A stretch of 62,273 bases of DNA from Paramecium sonneborni (Eukaryota > Ciliophora > Oligohymenophorea > Peniculida > Parameciidae). Each line of letters opens with the position of its first letter. Position 1 is the first letter of the stretch. Positions 10,904-32,417 of this stretch are shown one piece after another. Where the stretch lies: assembly GCA_905182985.1 (NCBI GenBank), contig CAJJDN010000022.1:469019-531291 (forward strand). Reading direction: 5' to 3'. The notes under the pieces were generated by a model that worked only from the letters and a program-made list of their open reading frames with translations, had not been told where the DNA came from and did not search any database. The position numbers and the translations under genes are program-made.

Positions 10904-13900
10904 ATGAAAGTAAAACATAAGTTTAAATCTTCTAAATATAATACAATGATTTCAATATTTAAAATGTTAATAAAGGTAATAGTGTTGTTGATAATTGTTT
11001 CTAATTCATTATGCATGGTTTGTAATTACTATCCAATGGATCCTTTAGCTTGTATAAGTAAAACTGAAGGCATAATGTGTAAAAAAGAAGTTAAATAATT
11101 TAGGTCAATTTAGTGTATTTGATAATTCTTGTTTGCCAATTCAAAATACAAATGCAGGATGTATTCCTTTTTTGAATAAAATGGCATGTTTAAATTAACT
11201 TAAAAATAGTGATGGTAGTGAAGCTAGATGTATGATTTAGAATATTATTTGAAGGTTACTTTGGATAACGATGTATGGATGCATAAGAAAGTCATTTGAT
11301 GAATTTGGGATGCTCAAAATAATTTTCTAGAAACGCTTGTACAAATGTAATTGGAAATGATTGTTTTTGGAATGGTAATGAATGCAAATTAGCATAATGG
11401 AAAGCAATAGAAATATCATATTGTTCTGAGGTTTACAAAGCTCCTGTAACAGCAAGTGCATGTGCTAAAATAAAGGGAATTAATTGTATGAGTAGTTAAT
11501 AGGAAGGAGAATATGCTTGCATTAACATAAAGGATGAATAGATTTAATATTTAGATTGTAATACAGTTGGTTTAAATGAAGATGCTTGTGTAAGAATTAC
11601 TAGATAAAAATGTAATTATTGTAAGTATGTTAGGCATATTTAAAAATATGAAGTGTTAAGAGACAAATGAAATGACATCATGTAGTGATTCTGTTAATAA
11701 GGAAATGTGTATAACAGTAATGAGTACTAATTTAATGTGTTAATGGTATAAAAATAAATGTTAAGATGCAATTATTAAAGAGACAATGAGATGTTAGGAT
11801 TACGTAGATGTAAATCCTAATGTTTGTGCTATGCAAAACGGGTTTTGTTAATATTAGAATGGAAGATGCATAGTTCCTAAAAAGAATGATTAAAGTTGTT
11901 CATAAGAGGGTTTGAGTAGAGACACTTGTTTAGATATAAAAGATGATTATTGTTAATTCAATAATGGTTAATGTAAAAGATTATCAAATGAAGAATTATC
12001 AAATGTTTTATGTGATAATCTAAATGAAGATTCTTGTGTAAATGTGACAACTTAATTTTAATTTTGTAAATGGACTGGATCACAATGTGTTTCAATGTTT
12101 ATAAATTAAGATTTAGATTGTCCTATATCTAATGTAGATAAATATGTTAAATTTAATGGAAATGTTTGTCAATCTATCTCCAAACCAGGTGTTAGATGTA
12201 AATATAATGTAAAAACAAAATTGTGTGAAAAGAGTATAGAGAGTGATGATTGTACATCTTCATATTTGAATTTAAATGGATGTACCTCTATATTAGGAGT
12301 TCCTTGTTAATGGTTAGATAGTGGTTGTGTTTATGCTTAAATAACATAAGAAATTACAAGTTGTTTAGATTTAGGATTTGCAAATTAAATAGCCTGTTCA
12401 TAGATATTGAAATCAAATGAAGATGGTTGCTATTTTGATATTGATTCTTAATAATGCAAATTAGTTGATAATTAGTTGTTAAAAAGAATAGAATGCACAG
12501 GAATGGGATTAAGTAGAATTGCATGTGCATAAGTACTAACTACTGGTCAAATTTGTAGATGGTTTAATAATTCATGTTAATAAATAAAAACAAAATAAGA
12601 TGTATCTTAAATATTCTGTTTATAAATGTTATATGTAAATCCAGCTGCTTGTGCATTAGTAGAAGCAGGTAAAGAGGTTTGTAGATATGAATAAACAGCA
12701 AAAGGATGTGTTAATAGTTTAGATACTGAATCTATGTCTTGTACTTATCCTGGTTTAAATCCTTATGCTTGTGCATAGATATAAATTAAAAGTTGTTATT
12801 ATGATAAGATTTTATGGTAATGTAAATAAATTTAAGTAATAACTGCCAATTATGTTACTAAAAAATTAACAGATAAATTACTATTAGACTCTGATTGTGT
12901 TAAAAGTTCACCAACTCCTGATGTTTGTAGATCAATTACTAAAGTTGGTTAGAAATGCACTTGGTTATTTAGAGAGAATAGATGCTCATCTTAATATGTT
13001 TCATTTAATGAAAGTTGTTTAGATTATAATTCAGTTTATACTGGTAAAAGTATTTTAATAAATCCAAATGTTTGTGCTTCTATTGAAATGGAATTACCAG
13101 AATATGATGCTGTTAAAGGTCCATTAATTGATAAAATGAAAGGTTATTGCATATATGAAGGTGGTAATTGTAATGTCTTTAAAGGGATTTGTTCTACTCC
13201 TTGTTGCTCTGAATTTCTTGGTATTAATTCACATGTTTGTGGTCGCTTTTCTACAGGATAGTATTGTTATTTTAGTAAAGAATTAAAATGTACTGAACTT
13301 ACTATGGATATTGTTGATATTACTGTTGAAAAATAAGTTAAGGATTTTTATAATTCATTATAACTCAAATGTTCATCTATGAATAAAAATTCTTGTCATA
13401 TGATTGAATGGTCAACTTAATAACACTGTTATTTTAATGGAAATCTATGTGTCAATATTAATTTTAATTTATTTCCAAATTTAGATGTATTTACTTAACC
13501 AACCTAAATATTGAATAAATATGCATGTTTATCTATTGAAGCTATGTAAACAGCATCAAATTCACTCAAATATTTTGGATATTAAGATAAACATTGTATT
13601 TCTGATCCCCCTATTATAGATTTACTAAATTGTGAATCTACAGAATTAAATAGTAATGCATGTTTAGTCAAATATACAGATATTTATTGTAGATGGGATA
13701 AATAAGAATTAAAATGTAAAAATATTGATATTCAATATCTATAAACTCTAAACTATTGTGATTAATACTTGAATGAATTTGCTTGCATTCAAATTTAAAA
13801 AGCAAGTTGTTTCTTTTCTTATTTAACTGATAAATGCATTGATTCACCTAGATCTGTAGCATGTGGATATTTTGGATCTTCAACTGGAAAAGTTAGTAAA

Positions 13901-16900
13901 CTTGCATGTATGAATATTAATTTAGATGGGTAAATTTGTGGATATGATGAAATTAATCATGTTTGTGTTGATTTATCAATAGAATCTGATAATTGTGATT
14001 TGACAGATGGTAATTCTATTGCTTGTTATTCAAAAACAAAAGGAGATTGTAGATGGAATGATAAAGAAATGTATTGTTATGAAAATGATTAACCAATATA
14101 ACAATTAAAATGTGAAGATAATGTTAATAAAGAATTATGTTTAAAAATAGTTTTAGAAGCTTGTGAATGGAATGTTGTTAAATTAAAATGTATTAAATTG
14201 AGAAGTTCTATGGCTACATTTATATTACCAGATAATTTATATAATGCAGAAGCATGTGTATAAGTATTTGGAGCTCCTTTTAGATTTGACAAGGATACAA
14301 ACAAGTGTATATAATTAACAAATGAGGATTTATATAAACCATAAGCTAATCCAACTGATCCATTAGAACCTAATATATTTTGTGATGGAACTTAAATTTT
14401 AAATGTAGATGCATGTTTATTTAGTACATTAAAATAAAAATGTTATTTTGATAAAACATAAAGTGCTGAAAATAGATGTCAAACTTTTTTTGGAGTACAA
14501 ACCTCTTGTAATTCACCTTATTTGATAAGTTTATAAATGTGTTCAGAAGTTCCATAATCTTGTTATTTTGTTAAATCCACTTATGAATGTAAATATATTA
14601 GAATTGATGATTCCATGAAATGCAGTTAACTTAGAGATTAAGCTGCAGATTATTTATATAATAAAATATCCTGTGCTTCAATTAATTATGATTTTGAAGA
14701 ATATATTGGAGAATTATAATGTTAAAAAACAGGGGATCCAAAAAAACAAGATGATGAATTTATGTAATAATGCAGAGTTGAAAAATATTGTAAATGGGAT
14801 GAAGATATAAATACATGTCAAATTATGGCATTAAAAGATTTAGAATGGAAATAAGAATTAAGATGGTTGATAAATTCAGATGGTAAACCATATGAAGCAT
14901 TAGTTTCATGGTGTGAAGACACACCTATTGTTTACAAAAATGATGATTGTCGTAATATATTTAGTAAAGGTGTTTGTTTATAATTATCATCTAAATGTGT
15001 TTTTGATCTTACTATGGGTGGATGTTATAAAATTGATAACAATGAATAATTCATATTATCATGTGAAAATATAATTGGCACAAATTGTTTGAAATCTAGA
15101 AATCCTAATGCTCCATGTGTTATAGATAATGATAAAAATGTAGAATTTCCAAAAATAGGTTCATGTAGTGGTTTTCCTAATAAAACAGAATAGATTTGTA
15201 AATAAACTGCTCCCAGTAAATGTAAAGATGCTGAAGATATAGGTAGTACTAGTCCAATTGTATGCAGTAGAGTTAGTGATAATTGTTATTATGATGGAAC
15301 AAAATGTTCATCTGATACAAAGAAAAAGAAATGTAATGAAACATTTAGTTATAATGCCTGCCTTTCAAATGGATGTGATTTTACTTTAGGTTTTTGTTAA
15401 TAGAAGTTTAGCATACCTTCATTTGATAAAGATAGTCCTTTCTATCTTTATTAATGTTAATACATAAATAAATTGACAATAAAAGCTGTTGTAAAGAGAA
15501 CAATTTGTGCATAGATGAATTTTCCATGTGCATTTGAAAAAGAGTTATGTGTAGCAGCTGCTTAAGTAACATGTTTATCATTAACTCAATTATACGTTAG
15601 TTTATAGTCTTGCATTTATTGTTTAGATGGTGCATATGCATATGATTAAGCAAGTTATTAATGTATTCAACTTTTTGTTGCTTAATAAGGATGTGAGAAT
15701 ACAAATAAGTTTGGATGTTTATCTATGACTACAGATAAGAATTGTGCTTGGTCAGGAACTAATTGTATAGAATAAAGTGATGAAGATGTATAATTATTAA
15801 GTGATTGTTCATTAACCAATTCTTATGGTTGTCCAAAAATTCAAAATGCCTGTTGGGTATCTCCAAAAACTTAATTATGTTCAAATGTAGATGTGTATTC
15901 CGAATGTTCTTTAATTAGAAAGTAAAATGGAAATGAATTAGCTTGTATTATTAGTAATTTATAATCTTGTTAATGGTTGGATGGAAAATGTGAAGATTAT
16001 CCATTGGATAGTGTGGATTGTTCTAAAGCTAATAAATTTGGTTGTTTAAATTTAAATAAAGTTTCTTGTGGTTGGTCTGAAGAAGATTAAAAATGTTATG
16101 AAATTGAATATAAAGAATCAATTAGTAAATGTTCTGAGTTTTTTAATAGTAGTAAAAATTTAGTAAAGTTTAATCCAAAATCTTGTTAATAAATAAATGG
16201 ATTACCATGTTTTAGAGATAGAACTTTAAGATGTAATTCTTTAGGAATAAAAGATAAAGCATCATGTGAAACAGCAGGATTGAATAATTTAGGATGTATT
16301 CTACATTCATAAGGATATTGTTAATTTATAGATGGTTAATGTAAGCCTATCAAAGACTTAGAGAAAGTATCATGCACATCTCCAATTAATAAAATGGCAT
16401 GTTTTAGTTTGAATCAAACATGTAAATTTGAGAATAACTAATGTTCAGATTATGATGTGAGTACATTCACTACGATAGCAGAAATAACAACTGAAATGAG
16501 TTATCCTTATTCACCTTCAGTTTGCAAAGTATTCAAAGAATTAGAAGGGTAAACACTTCAATTATTTTATGATGAAATAAAAGGTTGTTGTGTGGATGCA
16601 AATAAGGATAAACCATTTATTTATAGTTGCATCACACAAGGATTGAACGAAATCACATGTTTAAAATAAACTAAAGGAATGTGTTAATTCTCTCAGAACA
16701 TGTGTTTAGAATTATCAACATCAGATTTGAAAAAAGCATAAAATTGTGATACAAGTTATAATTGGAATGCTTGTACTTAAGTAAAATAGAAATGCAAATT
16801 CTTTTAAAATAAATGTTAAGCAGTTAAAGATATTGAAACTTGCATTTCTTTGGCAGGAATAATTGTATCTCCACTTAGTTGTTCTAGCAGATCATCTGAT

Positions 16901-19174
16901 ACTATAGCTTGTATATATGATAATGAGAGTCATTCATGTATTACAACAGAGGTGACTACTTTAACTTGTAATTAGAGTGGATTAAATAAATATGGTTGTT
17001 AAATGAACACATAATAAGAATTCTGTAGATTTAATGAATAAAGCAATAGTTGTATAGTAACTTATGAAACAAATTTGAATTGTCAACATTACACAAATAG
17101 AAATAAATGTTTATTTATAAAGACGGCTAAACAATATTGTAAATTTGAGAATGGATGTATTACATTAGAACCAACATTAGTGATTGATTGTTATAATCTA
17201 ACTCCAACAAATCCAATAACTTGTAGAGCATCAGAAACAGTTGCATGTAAATATGATAGAGCTACTTAAACTTGCGTTTCAGTAACAGATGATATGAATA
17301 TAGATGAACCTTGGTCCAATGTAGTTTCATTCAATTAAGCTGCATGTATGAAATATTAAACTTCAACTACTTAAGTAATTTATACAACAGATGGATGTGT
17401 AATGGTAGATCCATAAACTTTAAGTGATTTAACATGTGACTAACCTGTTAATAAATTTACATGTTCTTAAATAAGCAATCCAACCTAATTTTGTATCTAT
17501 TTAGATTATTAATGCCAATATATTGTACCTTAAAACATAAGTGTAAAATCTTGTACAAATATTGGTTATGTAAATAGACAAGAATTCTGTGAGTAAGCTG
17601 ATGATGTTCCATGTAAATTTAATACTTATATAAAATAATGTGAATAAATTGATATAGTAGCTGATCCACTAACTGCTTGTATAAGAGGAATAAATAAAAT
17701 TGCTTGTTAGTCTATTCCTAATTGTTAATTTGATTAATTTTGTTTAGAAATAACAGCTAGTTGTACTGGTGGATCAGATTGTGAAAATGTTAAAGTATAA
17801 CCTTGCAAAATTGAAAATGGTAATTGTATTCTTGCAACAGATTTGGATACTCTTCAATGTGATTAAGTAGCTAATAAATTAGCATGTATATCCATAACAA
17901 CTCCATAATAATATTGTCGTTTCTAGTCTTCAGTTTGTAGTTTAGAAAATTTAGATGATTTTAAATTACTTACTTGTGAATCTATTGTAAATATTAATTC
18001 GCCTTATTTTTGTGAATAACCAAATGATATTCCTTGTAGATATAGTTAGTTTGAAAACAGATGTATTGAATCTTTGTCCTCAGATAATTTAGATTGTATA
18101 AGAGGTCTTAATGAATATGCTTGTCTTAATTATACTAAATAAGACCTTAGATGTCGATTCTTTGAATTCTGTTTTGGCCCCACTTAACCTATTTTTGATT
18201 GTGATAACACCATATTCGATTGTTGTAATAAAGCACCAAATAAAAACACTTGTTTATTGTAAGACATATTAAAATGTTAATGGAATGGTACATAGTGTAT
18301 TAAATATGAAACTGCTATTACATCTTGTAATTTAACAAACACTTCTAAATTAACATGTCTACTATCTACTGATATTAATTGTGTTTTTGATTTATAGTCA
18401 TCTTCATGTCATCAAATACTTTAACCTACTTCTTGCGATTAACTTTAATCATCTTCATAATGTAGAAATATTCCTAAACTTCCTTGTGTTTGGCTTAATG
18501 AATCATGTAAATATCATGAAACTCAAGCTCATTAACTTTGCCATGACATTGCCAATCTTAATGGTTCTTTTAGAGCATGTCTTAACATTATTAGACCTGG
18601 TCAAATGTGTTAATTTAAAGATGGTTCATGTTAATCATATTATCATTCTACTAATTAATGCTTTGATAACATAAATAAAATTGCTTGTATTAGTCAAACT
18701 TCTACTTTCTGCATATGGAAAACTGATTTTCATCAAATTAAAACTATGAAAATTACTGAACCCATTTAAGTTGAATATGGAACATGCTAACCCTATATTC
18801 AAAATTCTAATCAAATTTGCAATGATAAATTAAGTTATCTATCTTGTTTATCAATAACTACTATTCGTTAATATTGCAAATGGTTCAATGGTAAATGTAC
18901 TTAAATTCAAGAAACTAATTAAATTGTAACACCAACTACACATTTATTAGTTAATGTAAATACTTGTGCATTGGTTAATTCAGTCCCTGTCTATTATAAT
19001 CCTATAAAAGCATTGTGTATACCTCTAGAATACGGTGATACAATTACTTGCTTACCACCAACTCCTGGTTTAAATATGAAAGCTTGTCTTTCTATTACAA
19101 AATAAACTTGTAAATGGAATTTCACAAAACGGCTATGCGAATTCTCATAATCTTAAAATTAAAGACGTCTTTGA
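10904..19174 (+). CDS. Giant cysteine-periodic secreted protein, Paramecium surface-antigen (PSA) type
   Basis: About 2,731 aa. A signal peptide is evident: Met-15 starts MISIFKMLIKVIVLLIIVSN, ending SLC. The rest is tens of modules of roughly 60-75 residues with Cys at fixed spacing and recurring elements such as N-x-x-A-C, I-x-x-x-x-C-x-W/F and NGQC/NGRC, the pattern of the Paramecium surface-antigen repeat. Three introns of about 25 nt lie in the first 800 nt (for example 11074-11098 and one ending near 11270); after them the frame is unbroken for about 7.5 kb. All three add up to 75 nt, so start and stop share a phase. Immobilisation antigens coat cilia and cell body through a GPI anchor, but this protein ends CKWNFTKRLCEFSQSQNQRRL with no hydrophobic C-terminal signal, so it is more likely secreted or matrix-bound. 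Confidence 0.88.
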
Positions 19175-19940
19175 TTTGACATCTATCTTTTATCATTTAT
19201 ACATAGTGAATACATTTTATTTCATTATAAAAATTCTTTCTAATTATTTTTTATCTTATATTTATAAATTTTATCTTTTATCTAACACTTCTAAATTCTA
19301 ACCATAAATCAATAATCTTATCTTTATTCGATAAGTTTATTCAGAAAATCATTCTTACCATCTAAATGCTAAAAATATTCATAATAATTTATATTTATCT
19401 CATAAAATCTTCAGTATATTGTATATCTATAATTATAAATAAGTGATATTAGATTTCAGAATTTTTATTAGTATTTTCTGAGAAAACATAATAGTATAAT
19501 TATATTTCATTTATATTAAAATTTCTCTAATCTAATATTCTAATTAAAATCATGTATTTCTCTCATTTTGCAACCAAGATATATCAAATTCAATAATAAT
19601 AAACATCGGATTTTATAAATAAGAATTATCATAATTAATAATAAATTTATTAAAGAAAGATTGTGTCTCTAATTGTTTTTGCATTTGTAAATTTAATGAA
19701 GATGAAGTTATCTAATAGTATCAAGTGTAATATGAGGGAATAAAATTATATTTGGATGATTAATCAAATATTTTTTTTTGTGAGAGAGATTTATTGAACA
19801 AATTAGATAGATTGAAAATAACTGAAATAATTAATAAAAGATTATGATCTCTAAGTTTTATAGGATTCATGATATTGAATTAGAAATGAGGTTGAAAGAA
19901 CATTGAATATATAGTTATTTAAATAACAAGTATTATTCTA
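19175..19940. other. Intergenic, no gene seen
   Basis: About 770 bp of A/T-rich DNA between the giant gene and the tRNA. Fragments around 19640-19860 look slightly coding in base composition, but frames break within about 40 codons. No function assigned. Confidence 0.45.
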
Positions 19941-20021
19941 GTCAGTTTGGCCGAGTGGTTAAGGCGGTGGACTTGAAATCCACTGGGTTCACCCGCGCAG
20001 GTTCGAATCCTGCAGCTGACG
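19941..20021 (+). tRNA. tRNA-Ser (anticodon TGA)
   Basis: A complete cloverleaf can be drawn. The acceptor stem GTCAGTT pairs with AGCTGAC (one G-T), the D arm is GGCCGAGTGGTTAAGGC, the anticodon arm GGACTTGAAATCC has anticodon TGA, there is a long class-II variable arm (CACTGGGTTCACCCG region), and the T arm is GCAGGTTCGAATCCTGC. A T-run directly follows and serves as the Pol III terminator. No intron. Confidence 0.97.
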
Positions 20022-20073
20022 ATTTTTTTGATTTTTATAATATTGATGATGTATTTACTTAAAGTGCTTAATA

Positions 20074-27006
<6,933 letters not shown>

Positions 27007-27073
27007 TTAATCTTAAATACTTGATAATTATGTATTTCTCTTATATAGTTAAATATTAATATCTTTATTTTAT

Positions 27074-30000
27074 ATGGGTAATAAATTGTAAGGTGATAGA
27101 GATACGATTTCTTATAAATCTAAAACTGGATAAGTTTTCGAAATAAAAGTAAATCAACTTAAAGGAGCAAAAAATTTTCCGAAAATTCCTAAAAAAGAAG
27201 AAATTTTGTAAAAATTTGAAAAATGGAAATCAGAAGTTTAACATTTAAAATATTTTAAGCTTATATTAAATGATTCTGAACTTAAGCTACTAAAGACAGT
27301 AGAATTGAAGTATAAATATCGAATTTGTTATATTCACAATTAAATTCTATAAAAAATTTCATAATAGGAATAATTAGAGTAGTAGACTAATAAGTTTTAG
27401 ATTGATTAATTGTAGAAAACTATTTTAAGATTATTCGATGACTATAATGATGTTGATATATGCAGTAAATATATAATTTAAGTATAGCTATTTGTAAAAG
27501 CCTTTCTGATTCTAAATGTATAGCTTAAAAAATTGATTTAATTAAAAATATGAATCTTATTTCCTATTTATCTGATAGATTAATTTCTATAGAAGAAATA
27601 TCCAGAATTACAAATAACTTTAGAGATTAAATAAGGATATTAGAGTTATTTTAAGTAATATTAAACATAAAAAACATAAATCACAAATTATTATTTTAGG
27701 AACAAAAATGCTTTAAATCAATAATTTAAAATTTTCATCCAATAGAACCTAAAGTGACTGGATTAGTTTTTAAGATTGTAGCTGGATAGAATGGATTAGC
27801 ATGGAAAGATAACAATTTTGAAAATATTTAATATGGTTTTCAAAGTTTGTAAAACCTATATTCATTCAAGAATAGGTAATACTTATCAATATATTAAGAT
27901 TTTAAATATTCATAAAGACAATGTATTATACCAAAAATCTAATTATGTTATATCAGATTATTAAGTTTCTATTTAGATATTTATTTTCGTTAGATGATCA
28001 AAATTAATTAATAGTTACATCAGAATTGAATTCTACAATTGTAAATGATAAATTATTAGAAGAAGTTTTTAAGTAGATTAAACTTAGAATAAAAAAAAAA
28101 ATATATAAAAAGGAAGATTGTACATATGATGCAGTTCAAAATCTACTTTCAAAATTTGAGCATCCCTTAATAAATTAAAATTTTGAAGAACATAGATTGA
28201 CAAAACAATTTGCTTCTTTTGTAGAAGCTGGTGTTGATGAAAAAATGTATATTGAAGGTGAATATTATTCTGACATGATTATTTAGGATCAAAATTTTTT
28301 ATAAGATAAGTATTATTATTATGAAGAGGGTTAGGAACATGTATTTAAAGCTATATAATAATCAGTTATTGAATGGATTGATGCAATATAAAATATAAGT
28401 TTATTATCCTCAAAAGAGATTGAAGTTGATTAATTTTTTTTAGAAAAGGAATATAAATAAAATTATGGAATTATGGAAGGAGAATAAACTCCAACCTCTT
28501 CTGAAAATAGTTATTTTGTATATGAAAAATGTAATGAATAAGAATCAGAATAAAATGATTATAAAAGTAAATATCAGGAGGCAAAAGAAATAATTAATGA
28601 ATTAAGAGATTAATTAAAATAATAGAGTTAATAGTATAAATAAAAAATTTAAGAATTAACAATTTAAAATTATTAAATAAATGAAGAAACTGGATAGAAA
28701 ATGAAAAAAATGTAAGAAGAAATTGATCAGCTTAAAGAATAAATTAAAAATTAAGGAGATTTTAAATCTATTTAAATTTAAGATTAATCTAATGTTTCTG
28801 TATCATAATAAAAAGAATCTCCTTCTAATATAAATATTTAAAAATAGTAATCAACAGAATAAATTACTTAAATATAACCTACATCAACTTTACCTCCTCC
28901 TCCACCTCCTCCTCCACCACCACCACCATCATCTTTTTAAAAAGTTGGAGTATCTGGATAACTTCCACCTCCACCTCCACCTCCACCTCCACCTCCACCT
29001 TTATTAAAAGGATAAATGAATAATTAACAAAAAAGTTAATAATTATCTAGAAAATAAGACCCTCTTCCATCTATCCCTATGAAGCCACTTTTTTGGACAA
29101 TTATACCTGATTAAAAGGCTTTCAACACTATTTTTGAAAAAATTTAAAATGAAGACATTACTTTAGATATTTCATTTTTAGAAATGAATTTCTGCAAACC
29201 TAATGAAAATTTAAAATAAACAGTAAATAAAATAGAAACTAATCCTAAATAATCTAAAATCAAATTATTATAACCTGAAAGATCACAAAATATTGAAATT
29301 ATTTTAAGTAAATTACGTTTAAATGTTAATCTATTAACTGATTCTCTACTTTAAATGAATTTACAAATATTAACAGAGAATATAATAAACTCTTTAGTTG
29401 CAATATGTCCTACCTAAGATGAAGTCGAACTATTAAATGAATTTACTGGAGATAAATCATTATTAGGATAATCAGAATTATATATAGATGCATTAAGAAA
29501 AGTCAATGGTTTTCAATTCAGAATCAAAGCTTTACAATTCATATATAATTATCAGGATAATAAATAAACCTTTCTAAAAGATACAATTCTTCTTACTGAA
29601 GCCTTTAAGAACTTAAAGAATTCTTAAGAATTATAGATCATTATTTTGATAATTTTAAGACTGGGAAATTTTCTAAATGGTAATATAAAATGTAAAACGT
29701 AGCTAAGACATCTAAAGGAAATACCGCAGCATTTAAACTTGAAGCTATTGAAAAATGCAAAGATTTAAAAAGCATTGATAGTCAATAAAATCTATTATAT
29801 TATGTAATCGAAAAGTCAGAATAGATCTTGAAAAGAGAAGTTATTAATTAATAAAGTATATTTTTTAATCATTTTATTTAGTGATAATTTAATTTGAAAT
29901 TATTGAAAAGATTTCTTTGTCTTAACTTTAATAAACCTTAAATGAATTTAAAAAAGGATAAAATTTAATTTTATAATCTATTGAATCAGCATCTGATAAT

Positions 30001-30450
30001 CCAAGAGATCTTGTTGCTACTCAATTTTAACCAATTTTAGCTGAAATTTAATAAGATTTTGTAAAATTTGAAGAAGAACTTAAAAATCTTAATTAAAACT
30101 ATAAAGAATGTTGTGAATATTATTGTGAAAATTAATAAGATTAATCAGATAAATTTGGAGAAAAAATTATGAAAATTTTGAGATGCTTATATAAAAATAA
30201 AGAAGAAAAGTTAGCAAAAATAGAAAAGATGAAAAAGGCAGAAGAATAAAAATATTAAAAATAAAATACTTATCAAGTAAGTGACAGATCAAATGTAAGA
30301 AATGATAAAGTAAATAAAACATGGGTTTCTTAAAATTAATAAAACTAGGGTATTAATTAAAATCACTCGAAGAATATCAGAGAAAGCTATGTAGAAAAAG
30401 AAATTAAAGAGATGCAATAATTTAAAAAATAAAGTAGATATATTAAATGA
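27074..30450 (+). CDS. Formin (FH1-FH2 actin nucleator)
   Basis: The protein of roughly 1,070 aa begins MGNKLQGDRD (Gly-2, a possible N-myristoylation site). An alpha-helical N-terminal half may act as GBD/FH3. A coiled-coil stretch rich in Gln/Lys/Glu follows near 28.55-28.85 kb, then an FH1 region with two poly-proline blocks at about 28.89-29.00 kb that would bind profilin. The FH2 domain starts MKPLFWTIIPDQKAFNTIFE, with LSFLEMNFCKP-like, ALRKVNGFQFRIKAL and ILIILRLGNFLNGNIK (the conserved GNxLN-like segment). Formins nucleate and elongate actin filaments. Several short introns, including one of 23 nt near 27465. The C terminus is lysine/glutamine-rich without an obvious DAD motif. It lies 67 nt after the BEACH gene on the same strand. 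Confidence 0.9.
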
Positions 30451-31434
30451 AAAAATAATATTTGATATTTTATAAAGATGGATCATTAAATCTTGTTGAT
30501 GAATAGAAAATAAATTCTAGGAATAACTATTAAAAGAATTTATTATTATTTTTATCCTTTATATTTTCTAATTCAATTTACTTAGAACTGATTCTAATTA
30601 ATTGGTTTTTTTTTTTTTTTCCAAGACTTAAAAAAATTAAAAACATTATATAAGAAAATTTTTATTCCAAAATTAAACAAATCACTTGTCAGAACTTAAA
30701 ACTTTTCTCTAATAAGTTTTAAAAACTTTTCTGACAATAACTTAATCAATATTGAAATACGAAAAGTTGTGGAATTTATATATTGTAATTGTAATTTTAG
30801 GGTCTTAAACTATTAATCAGTATTCAATTAAAGCATGGAATAGAAAAAATTAAAACAATAACATTTGCTATTTTATATATAGATGATTGAAATTTTATTA
30901 GAAGCCATTGAAATATGTTATGCAAAGATTATATAATGAATGATAAAATAAAATTAGAGAATTGATTTTCAAAAGTGTTCAAAATAATCAAAAAAATTTT
31001 TCTCAATAAAGGGATTAATTAAACCAGAGTTTTTTGGGGTAAGATATATTTGGTAGTGTACATTAAAAGTTAAAAAAAAAGTAAAGGATAGAATATTATT
31101 CAGAATTATGTATATATCTAAATAATCTTACTTTAAGAAATGTAAAGAATTGAATTGGCAACCTTAATATTTAGCTTGTTAACATTTACGATTTGAAAAT
31201 ATTTCTATCTCAAGTTTATCAATGTTAAATTTTTAACTTATTTTTAACCTTATTATAAACTTTCTGTTTCAAGGATCTTAAGAAAATAATTAATATTTAA
31301 ATATATCTGTAAATTAAGTTAAATAATTTTTCATTAATTTCTTAAAAAATAACAATATAGGAAAGCTTTATATTTTCAAAAATTATTGTAAACTTAATCA
31401 ACTAGTCTCTTAAATTATAAAATAAATATAAGTT
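30451..31434. other. Intergenic, no gene seen
   Basis: About 980 bp of A/T-rich sequence with a 14-T run near 30607. Short TGA-free stretches exist on both strands but none has a recognisable domain or good intron ends. Confidence 0.45.
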
Positions 31435-31728
31435 TCATGAGATTTAACAAAAACAATCATCTATAGGATCCCTTTCTTTAATATTAAATTCTTTCCAATT
31501 TTCAACTAAATTAACATCTTCTAATCCAGCTTCTGGATTAATTTCATCTCTAAAGCAAATTTTATGGTTTTTAGCTTTAGGTTTAATCCCAACGTTATAT
31601 TTATCAGTTCTTGATTTAGTTTCTTATTATTTTGTGCTTATCTCTGTGTACATTCTTTCAAACCAGAGGTTTATATCTTTCTCTTATTCAATCTCTTCAT
31701 CTCCTATACATTTTTATATTCTTATCAT
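31435..31728 (-). CDS. Small protein with RVxF-like site and C-terminal CxCaaX, paralogue of 48087-48323
   Basis: A 97-aa single-exon gene. After an acidic N-terminal part (MIRIQKCIGDEEIEQEKDIN) comes a segment KAKNHKICFRDEINPEAG, then VENWKEFNIKERDPIDD and the end CFCQIS. KICF fits the loose [RK]-[VI]-x-F docking motif for protein phosphatase 1. CQIS fits a CaaX prenylation box (X = Ser), with another Cys two residues before that could be palmitoylated. The same three elements occur in order in the 78-aa protein at 48087-48323, so these are paralogues. Likely a lipid-anchored regulatory peptide. Function is inference; no family name recognised. Confidence 0.75.
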
Positions 31729-32417
31729 TATAAATTAAATTAATATCAATATCAATATCACAATAAATTATTAAAAATAAAATCTAGAAAATGCTTAGTG
31801 AATAATAACTCTTTTAATATATATTAACTAGAGTTTAAAAGAATAAAAACAAATGCTTTTCTTTATTTTATGAGATATTCTCACAAATTTAAACCAAAAA
31901 TAGCAAAATTGAATGATTTAGCGTTTGGCCTATAATATTGTGAAAAGAAAAAAGCTTTTAAATAGAGACTAAATAGTTTCTGATTGACAAGAGTTAATTA
32001 AAATTTAAAGATGAGCATAACTGCTATTTATATTTAAAATCATATTTAAGTTAATGATACAATTTTCGATATATGTTTATTGCATTTTAATTTACTAATG
32101 ATTTATTTTGCTTATCTTTTTTAAAGGATGATTTATTTAAAGTTATCAGATATCTGATATCAATAAAGTAGATATTTAAAGTGATAGAAATAAAATTTAG
32201 CTAAAAATAATTTTATGTTCTAATAATGAATCAACAATAATATTTTAGCTAAGATATGAAATTTGAAGAAAATACATAATGAAATCAAATCATATTAGAA
32301 AACTATGGATTTTTAATAGAGCTATCTATGAGTATTGAATTTTGAAATAATTGGCAAGTTTTGAATGGCAAGGTTATGATGATAAATAAAATAATAATTT
32401 TTATAATAAAAAATTTG
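31729..32417. other. Intergenic; promoter regions of two divergent genes
   Basis: About 690 bp of A/T-rich DNA. An 18-codon frame from ATG 32226 ends at TGA and is probably not coding. Nothing else found. Confidence 0.4.

Noticed and set aside
18381..18674. 97-aa + strand frame inside the giant gene
   Set aside because: It is out of phase with the Cys-periodic frame, which continues through this region, and lacks the Cys pattern.
28880..29005. CCA/CCT-rich stretch as a satellite
   Set aside because: It encodes the poly-proline FH1 region of the formin in frame.
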